Positions 1 through 9,576 of a DNA stretch of 64,000 bases are shown piece by piece. A program made the translations under genes and the position numbers. Positions within the stretch are counted from its first letter, which is position 1. Each line of letters starts with the position of its first letter. The stretch spans positions 5,633,001-5,697,000 of the forward strand of contig QLII01000001.1 in NCBI GenBank assembly GCA_003259005.1, given 5' to 3'. The notes beneath the pieces were generated by a model. It saw nothing but the letters and a program-made list of their open reading frames with translations. It did not search any database and was not told where the DNA came from. This DNA is from Spirosoma telluris (GTDB lineage: Bacteria > Bacteroidota > Bacteroidia > Cytophagales > Spirosomataceae).

Positions 1-1045
1 AAAACCGCCTGAAATGGAAGAAAGGCGAGATTTCGGCTGAAGAACTTCGGGCGATTGAAGATATCGCCATTGCCGAAACTGTTAAAAAGCTCGAAGCCAC
101 CGGTATGCGTTCCATCACCGATGGCGAGTTCCGACGGGATTATTTTCACCTCGATTTCCTGAAAGAACTATCGGGGTAACCGTCACAGGCGGCATTGACG
201 CGAATCCCAACGCCAAAGTGGCTACCGACGGATTTACGCCACCCGTGCTCAGCGTAACGGGTAAACTCCGGCACGTGAAGGATATTCAGGTCGCTGATTT
301 CAACTTCCTGAAATCAGTAGTGACCCAAACGCCCAAGGTGTCGATTCCATCGCCAACAATGATTCACTTTCGGGGTGGGCGCAAGTCCATCGACATTAAT
401 TCATACCCTGATATGGATGAGTTTTTCCATGATTTGGCTGTAGCCTATCGGGAAGAAATTGACCATTTATACAAGGCCGGACTTCGATATCTGCAACTGG
501 ACGATACCAATCTGGCGTACCTCTGTGACCCTAAAATGCGGGCAGCCGCCGTTGAACGGGGCGAAGATCCGAATGAACTACCCCGCACATATGCAGCCCT
601 GATCAACTCGGTTATCGACAACCGACCCGACGACCTGACGGTGGGCATTCACCTGTGTCGGGGAAATTACCGCAGTACCTGGTTTGCCGAAGGCGGGTAT
701 GAGCCGGTGGCTGAGGTGCTTTTCAATGAAATCAACGTCGATGCCTATTTTCTGGAGTACGACGATGAGCGTTCGGGCGACTTTGCCCCCTTGCGATTTG
801 TCCCGAAAGAGAAAATGGTTGTGCTGGGTATCGTATCATCGAAAACTCGCGAACTGGAAGATATCGATGACCTCTGCAGACGTATCGACGAGGCCGCTCA
901 ATACATGCCGCTCGATAACCTATGCGTCAGTCCGCAATGTGGTTTTTCATCAACGCACCACGGCAACGACCTGACCCACGAGGATCAATGGCGTAAACTG
1001 GAACTGGTGGTGAATACGGCTGTGAAAGTGTGGGGAACAGCGTAA
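1..1045 (+). CDS. MetE C-terminal-like methyltransferase (YxjG type), 5' partial, one frameshift
   Basis: This is a cobalamin-independent methionine synthase family protein (COG0620), probably a zinc-dependent methyl transferase acting on a thiol such as homocysteine. The reading frame enters from the left edge in frame 3 and contains ISAEELRAIED and ITDGEFRR, both typical of the family. It breaks at the GGGG run 173-176. One extra G joins it to the frame that ends at 1045. Zinc-ligand motifs are visible: GIHLCRGN (His and Cys) and VSPQCGFSS (Cys). The methionine at 218 is internal, not a real start. The natural substrate cannot be decided from sequence, because YxjG-type proteins lack the N-terminal half of full MetE. 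The frameshift is probably a sequencing error. Confidence 0.8.
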
Positions 1046-1070
1046 ACATGTTCTTGTCATTTGGTAAATT

Positions 1071-1150
1071 TTTGTCACTCCGACCTTAGGGGGAATCTCA
1101 AGCCACACAGAATTCAAGTTTAAGATTCCTCCTAAGGTCGGAATGACAAA
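1071..1150. repeat. Intergenic palindrome, 28-bp arms
   Basis: The arms at 1071-1098 and 1123-1150 are reverse complements at 26 of 28 positions, around a 24-base loop. The core word is CCGACCTTAGG. It lies between the MetE-like gene and the hydrolase. It could fold as an RNA hairpin and act as a terminator, but there is no clean U-tract. It looks like a dispersed palindromic repeat rather than a dedicated terminator. Confidence 0.7.
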
Positions 1151-1179
1151 AGAACTTATCATTTCAATCATTTAGAAAC

Positions 1180-2305
1180 ATGAGACGCTACGTCAACCTA
1201 TTAATCATCCTAAGCTTCATAACCAACGTCTTCGCCCAGAGCCCCGTTGCTAAAATTGACTCGGGAAGTATCAATGGAGCAAAATACGTCATTCTTTTTC
1301 CGGTAAACTGGAAAGGGAAGCTGGTGATGTATGCCCACGGCTATGAGTTTATGGGCGCTAAACCCCGTCAAAGCCAGAACCCTGGTTTTGCTAAAAATAT
1401 GAAGCCTTTTTTGGATCAAGGGTTTGCCGTAGCGGCATCGGATTATCAATATCAGGGGTTTGCCTTACCACAAGGCGTAGACGATACAGAAGCGCTTCGG
1501 CAGTTTTTTGTAAAAAGCTACGGTAAGCCAGATACGACCTACATGGTTGGGCATTCGATGGGGGAGGAGTTACATTCGCGACACTCGAAAACTTTGGTGG
1601 GAATTACAACGGCGGCTTACCCCTTTGTCCCTTATCCAGCCGCCCGTATCTGCAATGCCGGAAGGAATTCGATATGTATGCCACGTTCAATGGCCTGTTT
1701 CCGGGAGTTGCAACACCCTTGACGGAGATGTTTGACGTATCGAAACCCTATCAGGCCCGCCCCAACAGTCGATGGTAACTAAAGCGATGGCGATAAAAAA
1801 GGCAATTCTAACTAAAGACTCGACGCTGGCCGTTGCTTTCGCTAAACGGTTCGACCTGAAACTCGACGACCTGCCGTTTTCGCTGTTTTTTAACGAGAAT
1901 GTGCTGCGTGATCTCGCCCAGAAAGCTAAAGGCAATCCATTCGATAATACAAATACGTTGTACAGTGGCTTTCCAAATGATCTGATTGTCAATCAAAAAG
2001 CGGAGCGCCTTGCCGCCACGGTCAATCCCAACGTTCTGTTTTCCAAATACGACCGTACGGGCAATATTAGCAAGCCAGTGCTTTTGATGCATACGATTTA
2101 TGATCAGTTAATTCCACCAGCCTACGGGGTGGTGAACGTTGAAAATATGGTGCATCAGCAGGGCAAAGACCAATACTTCACCGTCAAGTACACCAGCGGG
2201 CAAGGGCATTGCAACTTTACCCCTCAGCAAACGGCTCAGGCATTCGATGCTTTGCGGAACTGGGTAAAAACAGGCAACAAACCAACGGCTGGATTTCTGA
2301 ACTAA
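1180..2305 (+). CDS. Secreted alpha/beta hydrolase, two frameshifts
   Basis: This is a predicted exported serine hydrolase of about 375 residues after correction. The N-terminus is a signal peptide ending near FAQSP. The nucleophile elbow is GHSMGG. It reads in three successive frames. The first break is in the G run 1560-1564, where one added G turns the elbow into GHSMGGGVTFATLENFGG. The second is in the CCCC run 1760-1763, where one added C restores ARPQQSMVTKAM. A C-terminal catalytic His is likely in SGQGHCNF. It probably cleaves an ester or lipid substrate in the periplasm or outside the cell. Both breaks are missing bases in homopolymers, so I treat the gene as intact. The substrate is unknown. 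Confidence 0.7.
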
Positions 2306-2306
2306 A

Positions 2307-2378
2307 GAGTGAAAGGGCGAAAGAGTGAATGAGTGGCATAATCGCTTTTTCGCTTTTTCGCTCTTTCACTCATTCACC
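2307..2378. repeat. GAAAGAGTGAATGAG-type palindromic repeat
   Basis: GTGAATGAGTG at 2325-2335 is the exact reverse complement of 2368-2378. The flanks are built from related words (GCGAAAGAG, GCTTTTTCGC). The element starts two bases after the hydrolase stop codon and ends just before the start of the amidohydrolase. The same words recur at 15917-15997, so this is a dispersed family. Confidence 0.65.
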
Positions 2379-2381
2379 TAT

Positions 2382-3248
2382 ATGATCGACCTCGACAAGA
2401 TTATTGCCATTGATGTACACACGCATGCCGAGGCCTCCTGCTGGCACCCGCATGACGATTTTCGGCCGGAATTGGACGAGGCTTTTGCCAAATACTTCAA
2501 ATCCCACAAACGCCCGACGATTCAGGAAACGGCTGATTATTACCGGGAGCGGAACATGGCGTTCGTTATGTTCACGGTCGATTCGGAGTTTAATGTGGGC
2601 AAGCACCGGATTCCGAACGAGGAGGTTGCAGAAGGAGCGCAGAAAAATGCCGACGTGATGATTGCTTTCGCGAGTATTGATCCGCACAAGGGCCGCATGG
2701 GTGCCCGCGAGGCCCGGAATCTGATTGAAAACTTCGGTGTAAAGGGCTTCAAGTTTCACCCGACGGTGCAGGGTTTTTATCCTAATGACCGTATGGCCTA
2801 CCACCTGTACGAAGTTATTGCTGAATACAAATTGCCGATGCTGTTTCATTCTGGGCATTCGGGCTTTGGTTCGGGCGTGCGCGGGGGTGGAGGATTGCGG
2901 CTGGAGTATTCGAACCCCATTCATCTGGACGACGTAGCGATTGATTTTCCTGACAATCCCATCATCATTGCACACCCAAGCTGGCCCTGGCAGGATGAAG
3001 CTCTGTCGGTGGCTATGCACAAGCCCAATATATATATTGACCTAAGTGGCTGGTCGCCAAAGTATTTTCCGAAGCAGTTGGTTCAATACGCTAATACGAT
3101 GCTGAAAGACCGGATGCTGTTTGGTACCGATTTTCCGCTCATTACGCCTGATCGCTGGATGAAGGATTTTGAGGAAGCCGGGTTTAAAGAAGATGTCAAG
3201 CCGTTGATTTTGAAAGAGAATGCGATCAGAATGCTCGGTTTGAAGTAG
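2382..3248 (+). CDS. Amidohydrolase-2 family metal-dependent hydrolase/decarboxylase
   Basis: This TIM-barrel metal enzyme (COG2159, amidohydrolase 2) has 288 residues. The HxH metal motif is in DVHTHA near the N-terminus. Further ligand regions are LFHSGHSG, AHPSWPW and the late Asp in FGTDFP. The family includes ACMSD-type decarboxylases and hydrolases of aromatic breakdown products. Next to an aromatic-acid transporter and close to the pca operon, a role in aromatic catabolism is plausible but inferred. I chose the ATG at 2382. The longer start at 2325 would put 19 residues inside the upstream repeat. Confidence 0.8.
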   Translation: MIDLDKIIAIDVHTHAEASCWHPHDDFRPELDEAFAKYFKSHKRPTIQETADYYRERNMAFVMFTVDSEFNVGKHRIPNEEVAEGAQKNADVMIAFASIDPHKGRMGAREARNLIENFGVKGFKFHPTVQGFYPNDRMAYHLYEVIAEYKLPMLFHSGHSGFGSGVRGGGGLRLEYSNPIHLDDVAIDFPDNPIIIAHPSWPWQDEALSVAMHKPNIYIDLSGWSPKYFPKQLVQYANTMLKDRMLFGTDFPLITPDRWMKDFEEAGFKEDVKPLILKENAIRMLGLK

Positions 3249-3292
3249 ACTGGACAAGAAGCCTCTTTCTATAGATAAATCCTAAACCTGAA

Positions 3293-4590
3293 ATGGAAGT
3301 AAGTGCTAAATCCCTGATTGACCAACGACCGATTTCGAGGCTGCAATATGCAACCATCGTGATCTGCTTCCTGATGAACATGCTCGATGGCATGGATGTG
3401 ATGGTCATTTCGTATGCGGCTCCAGCCATTGCCAAAGGTTGGAGCGTCAGTCCCGAAGCACTGGGTATTGTTTTCAGTGCCGGATTGCTCGGTATGACGT
3501 TTGGTGCCTTGTTTCTGGCTCCCTATGCCGATCTCATCGGCCGAAAGTCCATGATTCTGCTGAGCGCAGCCATTATGGGCATCAGTATTTACCTAACCTC
3601 TTTCTCGACTGGAATTATTCCGCTGATTGTGTTTCGGTTCATTAGCGGGCTAGGTATTGGAAGTATGCTGGCGAGTACGGCTGCCCTTGCCTCTGAATAC
3701 ACCCCAATAAAACCCGCGATTTCTGGGTAAGTTTCGTTATTTCGGGTTATCCGGTTGGGGCTGTTTTGTCGGGGTTAGTAGCGGCTAACGTTATTCCCGT
3801 TTCTGGTTGGCAGGCGATGTTTCAGATTGCGGGCGTTGTTACGTTTCTGTCACTTCCCCTGATACAATTCTTCCTGGCCGAATCGCTGGAGTTTTATTTA
3901 AAATCACAGCCGAGTCAGGCGCTGGAAAAAGCAAATAATATTCTGGCTAAAATGAGCCATTCGCTCGTGAATGCGCTGCCTGATAAGCCCGCGAAACGAA
4001 CCGGAATTCCTATAAACTCATTGCTTGACAAGGAGTATAAGTTGCCGACTATTCAACTGTGGGTCGCTTTATTTCTGGCCTTCGCCACCCTCTATTTTCT
4101 GACAAGCTGGATTCCTAAATTAGCCACCAACGCCGGGCTTCCTGTTGAACTGGCCATTTATGCCGGAACGGTCTTTAATGTCGGAGCATTTTTTGGCATC
4201 ACTCTGCAAGGTTATTTTTCCAGCCGCTTTGGCCTGAAAAAGACGATCGGTGTTTTCCTGATTATGACTGGCGTGGTCATGGCGGCTTTTCAGCTCTTCA
4301 TGGGATCGTCTACGCTGCTGCTGGTTTTTGCGCTACTTGGTTTCGGTATTCAGGGCGGGTTTGTGGGATTATATGCCGTAGCCGCTCGTATGTATCCAAC
4401 CGAATTTCGAACCACTGGCGTCGGCTGGTCAATTGGTATTGGTCGGCTTGGAGGCATTATTGGCCCGGCTGTCGGTGGCGTACTCATTGGCATGGGCCTT
4501 TCCATGGTTACCAATTTCCTGATTTATGCTGTCCCAACAATTTTTGCGGGCATTATGACGATGTATATTTCGTCGAAGAAAGTGAGTTAA
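3293..4590 (+). CDS. MFS transporter, aromatic acid:H+ symporter (AAHS) type, one frameshift
   Basis: This is a 12-helix major facilitator protein of about 432 residues. The first helix carries the acidic motif MLDGMDVMVISYAAPAI, typical of AAHS carriers for benzoate-type acids. The helix 2-3 loop has the MFS signature DLIGRKSM. The frame breaks in the CCCC run 3702-3705. One added C gives SEYTPNKTRDFWVSFVISG, and the rest of the protein follows to 4590. It should import an aromatic or similar carboxylate with protons across the inner membrane. The neighbouring amidohydrolase and CoA ligase suggest an organic-acid module. The exact substrate is unknown, and the break is probably a sequencing error. 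Confidence 0.8.
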
Positions 4591-4644
4591 CATTCGTAAC
4601 GACTCATCCGGCAGAAATCTGATCATTAATCTCTTTGTTTTTCC

Positions 4645-6125
4645 ATGCGTCAACTTATCCGTAACGCTACCCATAACCCGGATTCAACGGCGATTATAGC
4701 CGACGGCAAATCCTATACGTATCAGCAGCTACTCAATTCGTCGGGTGAGTTTGCTACTCGTTTACTTGACAAAGCTACCGACCTCAACGAAGCCTGCGTG
4801 GCCTTTATGGTAGCGCCGGGCTTTGATTATGTACGGGTGCAGTGGGCCATTTGGCGGGCGGGCGGTATTGCAGTACCCCTGGCGCTATCCTATCCGTTGC
4901 CCTCTTTGCGGTATGTGATCGAGGATACCGACGCCCGGATTGTGGTTGCCGACAAAGCGTTTGGGGCTATATTGGCTCCTTTGGTTGAAGAGAAGGGCTA
5001 CGACTCATTATCCTCGGTGAGGAAGGCGATCCCACTGTTTCTAAACCCCTTCCCGAACTGGATGCCAGCCGACGGGCCATGATTCTGTACACCAGCGGCA
5101 CAACCAACTTGCCCAAAGGCGTTGTAACAACCCACGCTAATCTTGAAGCGCAGATTTCAACGTTAGTAGATGTTTGGCACTGGTCGTCCAGCGATCATAT
5201 TTTGTGCGTGCTGCCGCTACACCATGTGCACGGGATTATCAATGTGGTTTGTTGTGCGCTTTGGGCTGGAGCCACCGTCGAATTCCTGCCTAATTTCTCG
5301 GCTGAAGCTGTTTTTGAAACGTTCCTGCTGGGTAAGGTCAACGTGTTTATGGCCGTGCCGACCATTTATTTCAAGCTTATTGCTTATTGGGAAGGACTTC
5401 CGGTTGAGCAGCAGAAACAGGTGACAGAAACCCTGTCCCGGTTCCGGCTGATGGTGTCGGGCTCGGCAGCGTTGCCCGTTTCGGTGATGGAGAAATGGAA
5501 AGCCGTCAGCGGTCATACCTTGCTCGAACGCTACGGCATGACCGAGATTGGTATGGGTATCAGCAACCCATATGAAGGTGAACGCCGGGTGGGTTATATT
5601 GGTCTACCCCTGCCGGGCGTGAGCGTTCGCCTGGTTGACGAAAACAATAGTGTCGTTCCGGACGGTCAACCGGGAGAAATCCAGATTAAGGGAAATACGG
5701 TTTTCCTTGAATACTGGGATCGCCCGGAAGCCACACAAAAAGCATTTACCAACGATGGCTGGTTCCTGACGGGCGATATTGCCGTGGTGGAAGAAGGTTA
5801 TTATCGTATGTTGGGTCGCGATTCCATCGACATCATCAAATCGGGTGGTTATAAAATCTCGGCCCTTGAAATCGAAGAAGTACTCAGAACCCACTCCGCC
5901 ATTCGTGATTGTAGCGTTGTGGGTATTCCGAACGAAGAATGGGGTGAACTGGTGGCCGCTGCAATTATCCTGAATGATGAAACGATTTTACCTGAAACGA
6001 TACTGAACTGGTTACGCGAGCGGATGCCCGCTTACAAAGTGCCCCGGCAGTATCGGATTGTCGATGATCTGCCTCGTAATGCCATGGGGAAAGTCACGAA
6101 GAATGACCTGAAACCCCTTTTTTAA
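4645..6125 (+). CDS. Malonyl-CoA synthetase-like acyl-CoA ligase (ACSF3/MatB type), one frameshift
   Basis: This is an adenylate-forming CoA ligase of about 493 residues. Visible core motifs are the P-loop-like YTSGTTNLPKGV, LERYGMTEIGMG, the hinge region GWFLTGD, IIKSGGYKISALEIE, and a C-terminal catalytic Lys in PRNAMGKVTKNDL. The stretch VLPLHHVHGIIN with VNVFMAVPTIYFKL and VSGSAALP closely resembles, from memory, human ACSF3, a malonyl/methylmalonyl-CoA synthetase. The malonate carrier genes madL and madM follow directly, which supports malonate as the substrate. The frame breaks at the GGG run 4995-4997, and one G restores it. The second half alone (5079-6125) would lack the N-terminal domain. 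Confidence 0.78.
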
Positions 6126-6216
6126 TGAATAATGTACAATGATCAATGGATACTGAATAATGTAAAATGAATAATGGGCTAGTTGATAAACCATTTTACA
6201 TTATTCAGTATCCATT
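6124..6216. repeat. Heptad-array palindrome (AATGNNT units)
   Basis: Positions 6124-6179 read as eight 7-base units (AATGAAT, AATGTAC, AATGATC, AATGGAT, ACTGAAT, AATGTAA, AATGAAT, AATGGGC). Bases 6145-6169 are a perfect 25-bp reverse complement of 6192-6216, with a 22-base loop. The array begins inside the stop codon of the CoA ligase. It belongs to the same family as 14424-14557, 26121-26193 and 61325-61404. Confidence 0.85.
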
Positions 6217-6247
6217 AATCGTCATCCATTTCTTAACTTGTACAGGC

Positions 6248-6643
6248 ATGATTATTTACGGAGTTGCTATTCTGGCTTTTTGCTACGTAACGGGGCAATT
6301 GATCGGTGAATTACTGGGCAGGCTTATTGGCGTCGATGCCAATGTGGGCGGGGTTGGGTTTGCCATGTTGCTGCTGATTTTACTAAATGATTGGTTCGCC
6401 AAAAAAGGATATACCAATAAGCTCACCGATAATGGTATTCAGTTCTGGAGCCAAATGTACATTCCGATTGTCGTCGCTATGTCGGCTATTCAAAACGTGA
6501 AAGTGGCCGTATCCAGCGGTGTGATCGCGCTGGCGGCTGGCATTGTTCCCGTATTACTGTGCCTGGCCATGATTCCCCTTCTTGCTAAATTAACTAAAGC
6601 CAAACCCGTCGATGAGCATGGACATTATCACCCGGTTTCTTGA
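6248..6643 (+). CDS. madL: Malonate transporter subunit MadL
   Basis: This is the small membrane subunit of the two-component malonate:Na+ symporter, 131 residues with about four hydrophobic helices. MadL hallmarks include the N-terminal MIIYGVAILAFCYVTGQLIG and the central LNDWFAKKG. MadL works with MadM in the inner membrane. I chose the ATG at 6248. The upstream in-frame ATG at 6167 lies in the heptad repeat and would add a non-conserved extension. The 3' end overlaps madM by 32 bases, so the two are probably translated together. The pair supplies malonate to the CoA ligase upstream. Confidence 0.88.
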   Translation: MIIYGVAILAFCYVTGQLIGELLGRLIGVDANVGGVGFAMLLLILLNDWFAKKGYTNKLTDNGIQFWSQMYIPIVVAMSAIQNVKVAVSSGVIALAAGIVPVLLCLAMIPLLAKLTKAKPVDEHGHYHPVS

Positions 6644-7379
6644 AAAAAATGGGTTGATCTTCGCCTTTCTAATGGTAGGCGTAATCATGTACAGTTCGAC
6701 GGTCATCTCCAACCGACTCACCAACAAGAAAATCCCGGCTTCTGCTATCGCTATTATCAGTGGACTGGTGCTGGCCTATATTGGCGGAGTTTATTCAGGG
6801 GGCGAAAAAGGAATTGCCGACCTGAAAATCTTCTCTGGTTTTGGGCTGATGGGCGGATCCATGTTCCGGGATTTTGCCATTGTCTCAACGGGTATGGGAG
6901 CCAGTTTTTTGGTTATGAGACAAACGGGCTGGGTGGGCGCGTTATCACTGTTTCTTGGCATTGTACTCTCCTTTCTGGGTGGTGTTGCGGTTGCGCTGCT
7001 CTGGGGATATACCGACGCGATTAGTCTGACAACCATTGGTGCTGGAGCGTGCACCTACATTGTGGGACCAGTGACGGGGGCAGCCATTGGCGCCAGTTCA
7101 GATGTGATCGCCTTGAGCATTGCCGCTGGGGTTGTCAAAGCAGTTTTCGTAACGATTGGGACGCCCTTCGTGGCCCGCTACATTGGTCTAAACAATCCGC
7201 ATACAGCAATGATTTATGGCGGACTCATGGGAACAACCAGTGGCGTATCGGCTGGTTTGGCGGCTACAGATCCTAAATTAGTGCCTTATGGCGCTTTAAC
7301 TGCTACATTTTATACCGGCCTGGGGTGTTTAGCGTGCCCGTCAGTATTGTATTTGCTCATGCGCTTAGTGACTAACTGA
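6612..7379 (+). CDS. madM: Malonate transporter subunit MadM
   Basis: This is the large membrane subunit of the malonate symporter, 255 residues with about eight hydrophobic segments. Conserved MadM regions are STVISNRLTNKKIPASAIAI, GGSMFRDFAIVSTGMGA, TIGAGACTYIVGPVTGAAIG and YGGLMGTTSGVSAGLAATD. An alternative start two codons downstream (ATG at 6618) is equally possible. In classical systems madLM sits with malonate decarboxylase genes. Here no decarboxylase subunit is present, and the nearest partner is a malonyl-CoA synthetase. That suggests imported malonate is activated to malonyl-CoA. Confidence 0.88.
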   Translation: MSMDIITRFLEKNGLIFAFLMVGVIMYSSTVISNRLTNKKIPASAIAIISGLVLAYIGGVYSGGEKGIADLKIFSGFGLMGGSMFRDFAIVSTGMGASFLVMRQTGWVGALSLFLGIVLSFLGGVAVALLWGYTDAISLTTIGAGACTYIVGPVTGAAIGASSDVIALSIAAGVVKAVFVTIGTPFVARYIGLNNPHTAMIYGGLMGTTSGVSAGLAATDPKLVPYGALTATFYTGLGCLACPSVLYLLMRLVTN

Positions 7380-7613
7380 CAGGATTATTTCTGTGCTATA
7401 GCTAATTACATATCTGCCATTTCTCTATGCTGAAGTTTGACTACTTAGGCAGTTTGTAATCATCGTTGGTTTTAGATGAGATGCCCTTTATCTACCATAT
7501 AAAAAATAATAGACATAAATAGTCATTGTTTCTCATGCAATAGGGTATGTGGTACTTGCATAATTGGGTCTAAATTAGGTATTTACCTCAATCATTTTTA
7601 ACGTACTATCCAT

Positions 7614-8507
7614 ATGTTTAGAAAACTACTTTCCCTTTGCTTAGGCATAGCCATTACCATTTCTGCACAGGCTCAAAATAGCGATAAGGAGGCTGTTATC
7701 GACTCTGTACACAAAACATTTACATACCAAAGCGGGACTATTTCACTTCATAGTGATAAAGCTAAATTAACGGTTCCTAAAGGGTTTAAATTTCTGGATG
7801 CGGAGCAAAGTCGTCGGGTCCTTGTTGATTTATGGGGAAATCCTTCCGATGTGACTACCGAGGGCATGCTTTTCCCTGAAAAGAGTGGGCCTTTAACGGA
7901 CAAATCATTTGCCTTCAATATAACATACGATGACATGGGCTATGTTAAAGATGAAGATGCCGATGAAATTGATTACAGTGATTTGTTGAAAGACATGCAA
8001 GCAGGTATGGATGAAGAAAATGCTGAGCGAGTTAAGCAGGGTTATGAAAGTATCCATCTCATCGGCTGGGCCTCAGAACCCTTTTATGATAAGGATCACA
8101 AAGTGTTGCATTGGGCCAAAGAACTGCAATTTGGCGATTCGGCCAGCGCTAATACGTTGAATTATGATGTTCGGATATTAGGTCGAAGTGGTGTCATGAG
8201 TATGAATGCCATTGCCAGTATGGGTGAGTTGCCAATGGTTAAACAACATATCCCCGTCATTGTAAATAGCATCATGTTTGAATCGGGAAGTCGATACAGC
8301 GATTTTACATCGGGCGATAAATTAGCTGCCATGACAATAGGCGGACTGGTGGCTGGTAAAGTATTGGCTAAAGTTGGTTTTTTTGCTCTGATTCTGAAAT
8401 TCTGGAAAGTACTTATTGCCGCCGTAGTTGGAGGATTTTCATTAATCCGCAAGTTCTTAACTGGTCGTTCTACAGCATCAGATGTTGAAGAAGAGCCGCA
8501 AGTCTAA
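7614..8507 (+). CDS. DUF2167 membrane protein with signal peptide
   Basis: This 297-residue protein of the DUF2167 family has no established function. It has a signal peptide ending near AQAQN, then the family core with AKLTVPKGFKFLD, DLWGNP, YDDMGYVKDEDA and LIGWASEPFYD. One or two C-terminal hydrophobic helices follow (about residues 236-280). The bulk should face the periplasm and be held by the C-terminal membrane segment. It stands alone, with a 234-base gap upstream in which I see no clear feature, and it converges on the AraC gene. No link to the flanking catabolic genes is visible. Confidence 0.8.
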   Translation: MFRKLLSLCLGIAITISAQAQNSDKEAVIDSVHKTFTYQSGTISLHSDKAKLTVPKGFKFLDAEQSRRVLVDLWGNPSDVTTEGMLFPEKSGPLTDKSFAFNITYDDMGYVKDEDADEIDYSDLLKDMQAGMDEENAERVKQGYESIHLIGWASEPFYDKDHKVLHWAKELQFGDSASANTLNYDVRILGRSGVMSMNAIASMGELPMVKQHIPVIVNSIMFESGSRYSDFTSGDKLAAMTIGGLVAGKVLAKVGFFALILKFWKVLIAAVVGGFSLIRKFLTGRSTASDVEEEPQV

Positions 8508-8551
8508 TTCAAGCGGCCAAAATCTTTCTCACATTCGGCACCACGAAAACC

Positions 8552-9433
8552 TTAAACCTTCTTCATTTTACGAAACTGACCGGGTGAGTGCCCGGTTTGT
8601 TTTTTAAAGAGCCTCGAAAAATAAGCCGGGTCTTTAAAATTCAGGGTATAAGAAATTTCTGACAGGGAATAAGCCGTATTGAGTAAATACTTTTTGGCTT
8701 CATTGATCAGATGATCGTGGACGATTTGCAACGCGGACTTTTTAACGACCGACTGGCATATCCGGTTCAGGTGAACCGATGTCATGTTTAAGGCAGTAGC
8801 ATATTCCTGAATGGTTTTTAGTTCGTGAATAGATTGCCGAATGAGCTTTTGAAACGTATTGAAGTAGTGAAGCGTCCGGTTATTGGCCTGGGGTACCCGA
8901 ATTTCGGAGTCCTGCTGCGTTCGGTAGAGGCTGATTAACAGCAACTGAAGCAGTAATTGTAACTGGGTTCTTTTTTCGGGATTATCTTCATTCAACTCCT
9001 TACTGATTTTCTTTTTCAGCCATTGCAAGTCGGCAAAGGCCTCCGCGTGTCCTTCGAATCGATATTGATTAAGCTGGCTCATTTCCAGAAAAACCTGAGG
9101 CATCGACTTGAAAAAAGCGTCGAGCGACTGTTCGGCAATGGTAAACACTTCGCCCTCCATATCTGACTGAAAGGCAAATCCGTGCAATGTATTGGTTGGA
9201 ATCAGTAAAACGCACGGAGGGTTGAGCGTAATTCTCCGCAGTTCTGATAAAAGCACCCCGTTTCCCGACGTAAAAAAAAAGACCTGGATCAACTCGGTAT
9301 GCAGGTGTTCGGCGATCTCCCAATCGTAAAAACGGCTTCGCACTTCCAGTAATTCGTGATGAATAAAGCCGTCGGAGAAGGGGTGTTGATTATCGCCATA
9401 CAGGCCTTCGAAATTTGTTAAGCGGGTGGGCAT
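8552..9433 (-). CDS. AraC-family regulator, probable activator of the pca/pob operon
   Basis: This 293-residue transcription factor has an N-terminal cupin-like ligand-binding domain (about residues 15-120) and a C-terminal AraC double helix-turn-helix. The second HTH reads YSLSEISYTLNFKDPAYFSR followed by the family hallmark GHSPGQFRK. It is transcribed away from pcaH across a 143-base shared promoter region. This is the usual arrangement for a PobR/PcaQ-like regulator sensing 4-hydroxybenzoate or protocatechuate. The family and position are clear. The effector is inferred. Confidence 0.85.
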   Translation of the reverse strand: MPTRLTNFEGLYGDNQHPFSDGFIHHELLEVRSRFYDWEIAEHLHTELIQVFFFTSGNGVLLSELRRITLNPPCVLLIPTNTLHGFAFQSDMEGEVFTIAEQSLDAFFKSMPQVFLEMSQLNQYRFEGHAEAFADLQWLKKKISKELNEDNPEKRTQLQLLLQLLLISLYRTQQDSEIRVPQANNRTLHYFNTFQKLIRQSIHELKTIQEYATALNMTSVHLNRICQSVVKKSALQIVHDHLINEAKKYLLNTAYSLSEISYTLNFKDPAYFSRLFKKQTGHSPGQFRKMKKV

Positions 9434-9534
9434 CTATGTTTAAAAAAGATAAATAGTAGCTTAAAAATGGCTATAATGTTCGATTTGTACAAGTCAAATT
9501 TTTATTAATCCAAGATAGTTTATAACCATAGACA

Positions 9535-9542
9535 TAGCTTTG
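9535..9542 (+). promoter_or_regulatory. Candidate -7 box (TAGCTTTG) of the pca operon
   Basis: The sequence matches the Bacteroidota -7 consensus TAnnTTTG. It lies 35 bases before the pcaH start, in the gap shared with the AraC regulator. I found no good -33 TTTG at normal spacing, which would fit an activator-dependent promoter. Confidence 0.4.
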
Positions 9543-9576
9543 CAATGAGATTAGCCTAAACCGAAATCCGTTCATC

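Noticed and set aside
1180..2305. Reading the split hydrolase, and the other split genes, as pseudogenes
   Set aside because: Each break is one missing base, usually in a homopolymer. Correcting it restores active-site motifs and normal length, and no gene has an independent stop codon.
2325..2381. Longer N-terminus for the amidohydrolase
   Set aside because: The added residues are encoded by the GAAAGAGTGAATGAG repeat. The conserved part starts at 2382.
6167..6247. Longer MadL start
   Set aside because: The extra codons lie in the heptad palindrome. MadL family proteins begin at MIIYG.
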